Origin: Hyphomonadaceae bacterium UBA5336 | GTDB taxonomy: Bacteria > Pseudomonadota > Alphaproteobacteria > Caulobacterales > Hyphomonadaceae | Reading direction: 5' to 3' | Length of the DNA stretch: 64,000 nt | Assembly (NCBI GenBank): GCA_002408125.1 | Contig: DHQO01000002.1 | Coordinates: forward strand, 236,143 to 300,142 | Notes under the pieces: generated by a model | Databases searched by the model: none | Told to the model about the DNA's origin: nothing | The model's input: only the letters and a program-made list of their open reading frames with translations | Program-made: the position numbers and the translations under genes | Part shown: positions 60,968-64,000 of the stretch, in pieces | Numbering within the stretch: position 1 is the stretch's first letter | Layout of the letters: the number at the start of each line of letters is the position of its first letter

Positions 60968-61210
60968 TCAGGCGAGACGCGAAATCTCGTCACGAAGATG
61001 GGTGTCCTTGTCGATCGCCAGACGCTCCAGCGTCGCCACGCGGCGCTTCAGGGCGGCCACTTCGGCGCGCAGGCTCTCAAGTTCAGCTGCATCTTCAACC
61101 GAACCGCTGGATTCATGTTTGAGTTTCATCCAATTGTTCACGACGCCAGCGCCAACACCGATCAAGACGATCAGCACAACCATAGCGAATGGGCCTTCTA
61201 ATCCGAACAC
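60968..61210 (-). CDS. PspB-like small membrane protein, upstream copy
   Basis: 80 residues: TM helix (FAMVVLIVLIGVGAGVVNNWM), then a long coiled coil ESLRAEVAALKRRVATLERLAIDKDTHLRDEISRLA. Its end parallels the downstream protein (LExxxxDxDxxLRxxxxxLA), so the two are probably paralogues. GGAGCAC precedes the ATG. 39 bases separate the pair. Confidence 0.75.
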   Translation of the reverse strand: MFGLEGPFAMVVLIVLIGVGAGVVNNWMKLKHESSGSVEDAAELESLRAEVAALKRRVATLERLAIDKDTHLRDEISRLA

Positions 61211-61340
61211 AGCCGTGCTCCCCTTTCTGCAACATATCGATAATCAATATGTAAGCGATGTCGGGCCCAGCTTCAAGTAAATGTGATCGAAATTCGAAAT
61301 CCGGGCACGTGCTGTCGGACCGCGAGGAGGACCCGTTTGG

Positions 61341-61371
61341 GCCTCGTCCTTCGTCTCCGCTCAGGATGAGG
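61341..61371. repeat. Possible dispersed intergenic repeat
   Basis: GCCTCGTCCTTCGTCTCCGC continuing into TCAGGATGAGG, with CCTC/GAGG ends. The word resembles short palindromic repeats scattered between genes in many alphaproteobacteria. Only this copy is seen here. It lies in the 190-base gap before the acyl-CoA synthetase stop, otherwise featureless. Confidence 0.3.
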
Positions 61372-61400
61372 GCTCTGGCGATCCGGCCGATACTACCGGT

Positions 61401-63197
61401 CTAGAACCGGTATTCGCCCGCCAGGATGGTCTCGTACTCGTCCTGGGTCAGCGGCTCATAATGGCCGGTCTCGGGATTGGCGAACCAGAGCGGGTCGGCA
61501 ATGTCGACGGGGTCGAAGCCGTCCTTCACCAGGTCGACCTTGCGATATTTGAAGGTGCCGGTGGTTTCCGCCTCGCGCTGGCGGCGCAGGAAGACCGGCA
61601 CGGCATAGGCCGGCAGGCGCTCCTTCAGGAAGGCCATCAGCGCGTCGGGATCGAGATCGCCATCGGCCGTGGTCGCAGCCATGCCCGCCTTGCCATCCAT
61701 GCCGGGGATCGCCACGCCATAGACATTGGCCGTCAGCACGCCCGGCGCCTGGGACAGGATCTCGGCGACCTCATTGGTGGAGACATTCTCGCCCTTCCAG
61801 CGGAAAGTATCCCCGATCCGGTCGACGAAATAGATATAGCCCTCGGCATCCTTGCGCATGAGATCGCCGGTCCGGTACCACATGTCGCCCTTCTCGAAGA
61901 CGTCGTGCAGCACCTTCTTCTCGGTCGCCTCGGCATCCTTGTAGCCCTCGAAGCGCTGGCGGCTGCCCTCGCCGATCTTGCCGATCACCTCACCGACTTC
62001 ATTGGGCTCGCACTCGATGCAGAAGCCGTCCTCGCCGCGCAGGGGCTGTTCGGTCTCGACATCGAACTTCACGAACTTCACGTGCGAATAGACCATGGAG
62101 GCAAAGCCCGGGATCTTGCCGACCGCGCCGACCTTGCCGTCGAAATTCATGAAGGAGACATTGCCCTCGGTCGAGCCGTAGAACTCGGCCAGGTGGGGAA
62201 TGGCGAACCGGTCGAAGAATTTCTGCCAGATCTCGGGGCGCAGACCGTTGCCGAAGCCGGTGCGGATGGTGTGCTGTTTTTCTTCCGGGCATTCCGGCGT
62301 GTTCAGCAGATAGCGGCACAGCTCGCCGATATAGGCAAAGGCGGTCGCCTTGTAGGTCACCGCATCCTTCCAGAAATGGGTCGCGGAGAACTTGTCGCGC
62401 AGGATGATCGAGGCGCCGGTCTGTACCGCCATGCCGACCCCGCAGATCCCGCCCGTGCCGTGATAGAGCGGCAGGGTGATATAGATCCGGTCGGCCGGCG
62501 TGATCTTGCAGGCGGCAATGAAGGTGCGCATCATCGACTGCACACGCATATGCGGCAGGCGCGCGGCCTTGGGCAGGCCCGTCGTGCCGGAGGTGTAGAC
62601 ATACATTGCCAGATCCTGGGCGCGCACGCTGGCGCGGTATTCGCGCGAGGGCCGCGCGGCAGGCTGGCGCTCCAGGGCAACGGCAAGATCGTGGCGGGCC
62701 TCACTCACGGCCCCGCCCAGCGTCCAGATCTGCGGATTGTCCTTGAGCAGGCCATCGACGCTGGTGATCGCCTCATCCTGCTGGGCGCCGCAGATGACGC
62801 GGGAAGAATCCGACAGGTTGATACAATGGGCGAGCGCCTTGTCGGTGAGATTGTTGTTGATCAGCGCGGTGACCACGCCGACCTTCGACAGGCCGTACCA
62901 CACAGCGATATATTCCGGGCGGTTCTCCATCACCAGTGCCACGCAGTCGCCGGGCGTCAGGCCCTCGCCCAGCGCCCAGTGGGCCACACGGTTGGCCTGG
63001 GCGTCCAGTTCGCCATAGGTGACGATCTCACCGCAGAAGCGGATTGCCACATTGGCGCGATGGCGGTCGACCGTGGCTTCGATATCGTCGGGGATAAGCT
63101 GGTGGGAATCCGGTTCGAGTTTTCCGACCGTCTTCAGCGTGCGCACCATGCCGCTGACGACATCCCAGTTCGACTTCAGCTCTTCCAGCATACCCAT
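61401..63197 (-). CDS. Long-chain acyl-CoA synthetase (FATP-like)
   Basis: 598-residue ANL ligase of the fatty-acid-transport-protein type. ATP motif YVYTSGTTGLPKAARLPHMR, FYGSTEGNVSF, DMWYRTGDLMRKDAEGYIYFVDRIGDTFRWKGENVSTNEV and VFLRRQREAETTGTFKYRKVDL, all intact. These bacterial FATP/FadD-like enzymes activate long-chain fatty acids or bile-acid-like steroids. Start MGMLEEL follows a GTGTGAGAT stretch; MLEEL two codons later is possible. Confidence 0.92.
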   Translation of the reverse strand: MGMLEELKSNWDVVSGMVRTLKTVGKLEPDSHQLIPDDIEATVDRHRANVAIRFCGEIVTYGELDAQANRVAHWALGEGLTPGDCVALVMENRPEYIAVWYGLSKVGVVTALINNNLTDKALAHCINLSDSSRVICGAQQDEAITSVDGLLKDNPQIWTLGGAVSEARHDLAVALERQPAARPSREYRASVRAQDLAMYVYTSGTTGLPKAARLPHMRVQSMMRTFIAACKITPADRIYITLPLYHGTGGICGVGMAVQTGASIILRDKFSATHFWKDAVTYKATAFAYIGELCRYLLNTPECPEEKQHTIRTGFGNGLRPEIWQKFFDRFAIPHLAEFYGSTEGNVSFMNFDGKVGAVGKIPGFASMVYSHVKFVKFDVETEQPLRGEDGFCIECEPNEVGEVIGKIGEGSRQRFEGYKDAEATEKKVLHDVFEKGDMWYRTGDLMRKDAEGYIYFVDRIGDTFRWKGENVSTNEVAEILSQAPGVLTANVYGVAIPGMDGKAGMAATTADGDLDPDALMAFLKERLPAYAVPVFLRRQREAETTGTFKYRKVDLVKDGFDPVDIADPLWFANPETGHYEPLTQDEYETILAGEYRF

Positions 63198-63280
63198 CTC
63201 ACACCTGTCCGCTGTATTTGTTGGACGTTTTCACACATCCATACACAGGTCAGATTAAGATTAAGTGTGATGTAGGGGTG

Positions 63281-63811
63281 CTATTCAAGTACCGCGCAGC
63301 CGACACGTGCTCCGGCCCCGCCAATCGGCTGTGTGACATGGTCATCGCGGCTCTCATGCAGGATCAGCGCGGCGCCATCCCCGTCGCGGACATCGTTAAG
63401 AGAGAACCGGTCGGTGAAGAATTCCAGCGTGGCCGAGCCATCCTCGTAAGCATAGAGATTGGGCAGGTCGCCCATCTCAGGGCCGTTGAGATTGAGCAGG
63501 CCGTGCCCGCCCTCGATCTTGCCGAGATGGCCGCCGGAATTGGTGAACTCGCCGGTATCGCTGCAGTCGCCGACCTGGTGGACATGCATGCCGTGCCAGC
63601 CAGGCTCGACGGCGCCAGGCATCAGGGTCACACCGCCGAGAATGCCATGCGGGCCCTCGTTCAGCACGACCACACCAATCTGCTCGCCACTGTCGCCGAC
63701 AATGACCCCTTCCACGGGCACGAGATCGGGATCGAAAGCCGGCTCGGACTCCACCGTGGCGCAGGCGGCCAGGCCAAAAACAGCGAGGGCGGTAAGGGAA
63801 GGTTTCAACAT
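63281..63811 (-). CDS. sodC: Cu/Zn superoxide dismutase lipoprotein
   Basis: 176 residues. Lipoprotein signal MLKPSLTALAVFGLAAC (start 63811, GGAGCAAAG upstream). SodC fold dismutating extracellular or periplasmic superoxide: copper ligands in GMHVHQVGDC, zinc/bridging His in NSGGHLGKIEGGHGLLNLNGPEMGDL, ALILHESRDDH and GGAGARVGCAVL with the disulfide Cys pair. All conserved positions appear intact. Divergent from the S4-domain gene. Confidence 0.92.
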   Translation of the reverse strand: MLKPSLTALAVFGLAACATVESEPAFDPDLVPVEGVIVGDSGEQIGVVVLNEGPHGILGGVTLMPGAVEPGWHGMHVHQVGDCSDTGEFTNSGGHLGKIEGGHGLLNLNGPEMGDLPNLYAYEDGSATLEFFTDRFSLNDVRDGDGAALILHESRDDHVTQPIGGAGARVGCAVLE

Positions 63812-63888
63812 GAACTTTGCTCCTGTGGGGCTTTCGAGGCAGAATCTATCAACACGGGAAACCCCCGATTGGTTTCGAAGGCAGGCAG

Positions 63889-64000
63889 GTGACATTTCCG
63901 CGCGCAGACAAGCTCCTCGTCAAGCTCGGCCATTTCGAGAGCCGGGCGGCCGCGCGCGCGGCCATCGAGGCCGGCCGGGTCAGCGCCAATGGCGCGCCGG
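63889..64000 (+). CDS. S4-domain RNA-binding protein, TlyA-like (5' part only)
   Basis: GTG start, 37 codons to the window edge: VTFPRADKLLVKLGHFESRAAARAAIEAGRVSANGAP. This is an S4 RNA-binding helix-turn motif (RxDxxLVxxGxxxSRxxAxxxIxAGxVxVNG). N-terminal S4 domains of this kind open the rRNA 2'-O-methyltransferase/haemolysin TlyA and some pseudouridine synthases; which one cannot be decided without the rest. Confidence 0.7.
   Translation, partial: MTFPRADKLLVKLGHFESRAAARAAIEAGRVSANGAP

Noticed and set aside
61461..63275. 604-codon plus-strand frame opposite the acyl-CoA synthetase
   Set aside because: Shadow frame lacking any domain; ligase motifs are intact on the minus strand.
63198..63280. 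Repeated CACAC/GTGTG words upstream of the long-chain acyl-CoA synthetase as a regulator site
   Set aside because: No clean dyad with consistent spacing could be drawn.
1..64000. tRNA, rRNA, CRISPR, insertion sequence or prophage genes
   Set aside because: None recognised; no transposase, integrase or repeat-spacer pattern was seen, although small RNAs and tRNAs cannot be fully excluded by eye.

Overview
The window reads as a high-GC alphaproteobacterial chromosome. The clearest taxonomic hints are an RcdA homologue (DUF1465, adaptor for CtrA proteolysis) next to a DUF1192 protein, a lipoprotein resembling the Caulobacter CC0125/CC1285 family, TonB-dependent receptors and cobaltochelatase CobT. 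A Caulobacterales/Maricaulales/Hyphomonadaceae-type host is an inference from gene content. No rRNA, tRNA, CRISPR array or insertion sequence was recognised.

The left two thirds (about 1-42.6 kb) is accessory and catabolic. 1-9.3 kb: amidohydrolase lipoprotein, a GST broken by an in-frame stop, a 5'-truncated and frameshifted TonB-receptor remnant, an MhpA-like flavin monooxygenase, a TetR regulator, an ACMSD-like amidohydrolase, a ThuA-domain lipoprotein and a second GST. Four GAC-N5-GTC palindromes lie in the gaps of this cluster. 9.4-15.5 kb: a metal RND efflux operon (TolC-like protein, His-rich adaptor, CusA/CzcA pump) plus a small His/Cys-rich exported protein. 15.6-23 kb: small membrane and secreted proteins, acetoacetyl-CoA synthetase, a divergent LysR regulator with a 25-bp palindrome in its promoter, a PheA/TfdB-type monooxygenase and an AAHS-type transporter. 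23.2-27.6 kb: PhoD-like phosphatase and an intact TonB receptor facing each other, with a strong terminator for the receptor between them. 28-39.6 kb: two FAH-family hydrolases, an acyl-CoA ligase, a type I extradiol (VOC) dioxygenase, a sulfatase, a CapA-like protein, an aldo/keto reductase and a type B carboxylesterase. TGAC-N6-GTCA palindromes sit in two promoters of this stretch. Together these genes could take up esterified or sulfated aromatic compounds, remove the ester group, hydroxylate and cleave the ring, and feed the products to CoA intermediates; this is inference.

39.6-42.7 kb shows decay and rearrangement: a TetR gene with its own operator-like palindrome, an in-frame chimera of a TonB-receptor N-terminus and the C-terminal two thirds of an acyl-CoA ligase, and a truncated MarR remnant whose open frame runs through the terminator of the neighbouring DUF1328 gene. 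This looks like the edge between accessory and core DNA.

The right third is mostly core: flavin monooxygenase, YciI, GpsA, a TetR regulator flanked by two matching GAAT-N12-ATTC palindromes and followed by an unlisted 39-residue membrane protein, a DUF3667 protein, TsaD, a quinone oxidoreductase, DUF1192, RcdA, VOC and GFA proteins, an ArsC-aquaporin pair, CobT, two secreted unknowns, an M23 peptidase, an alpha/beta hydrolase, a ThiF/MoeB-type enzyme, a PIF1-like helicase, two tandem PspB-like proteins, a long-chain acyl-CoA synthetase, Cu/Zn superoxide dismutase, and the start of an S4-domain (TlyA-like) gene cut by the window edge.
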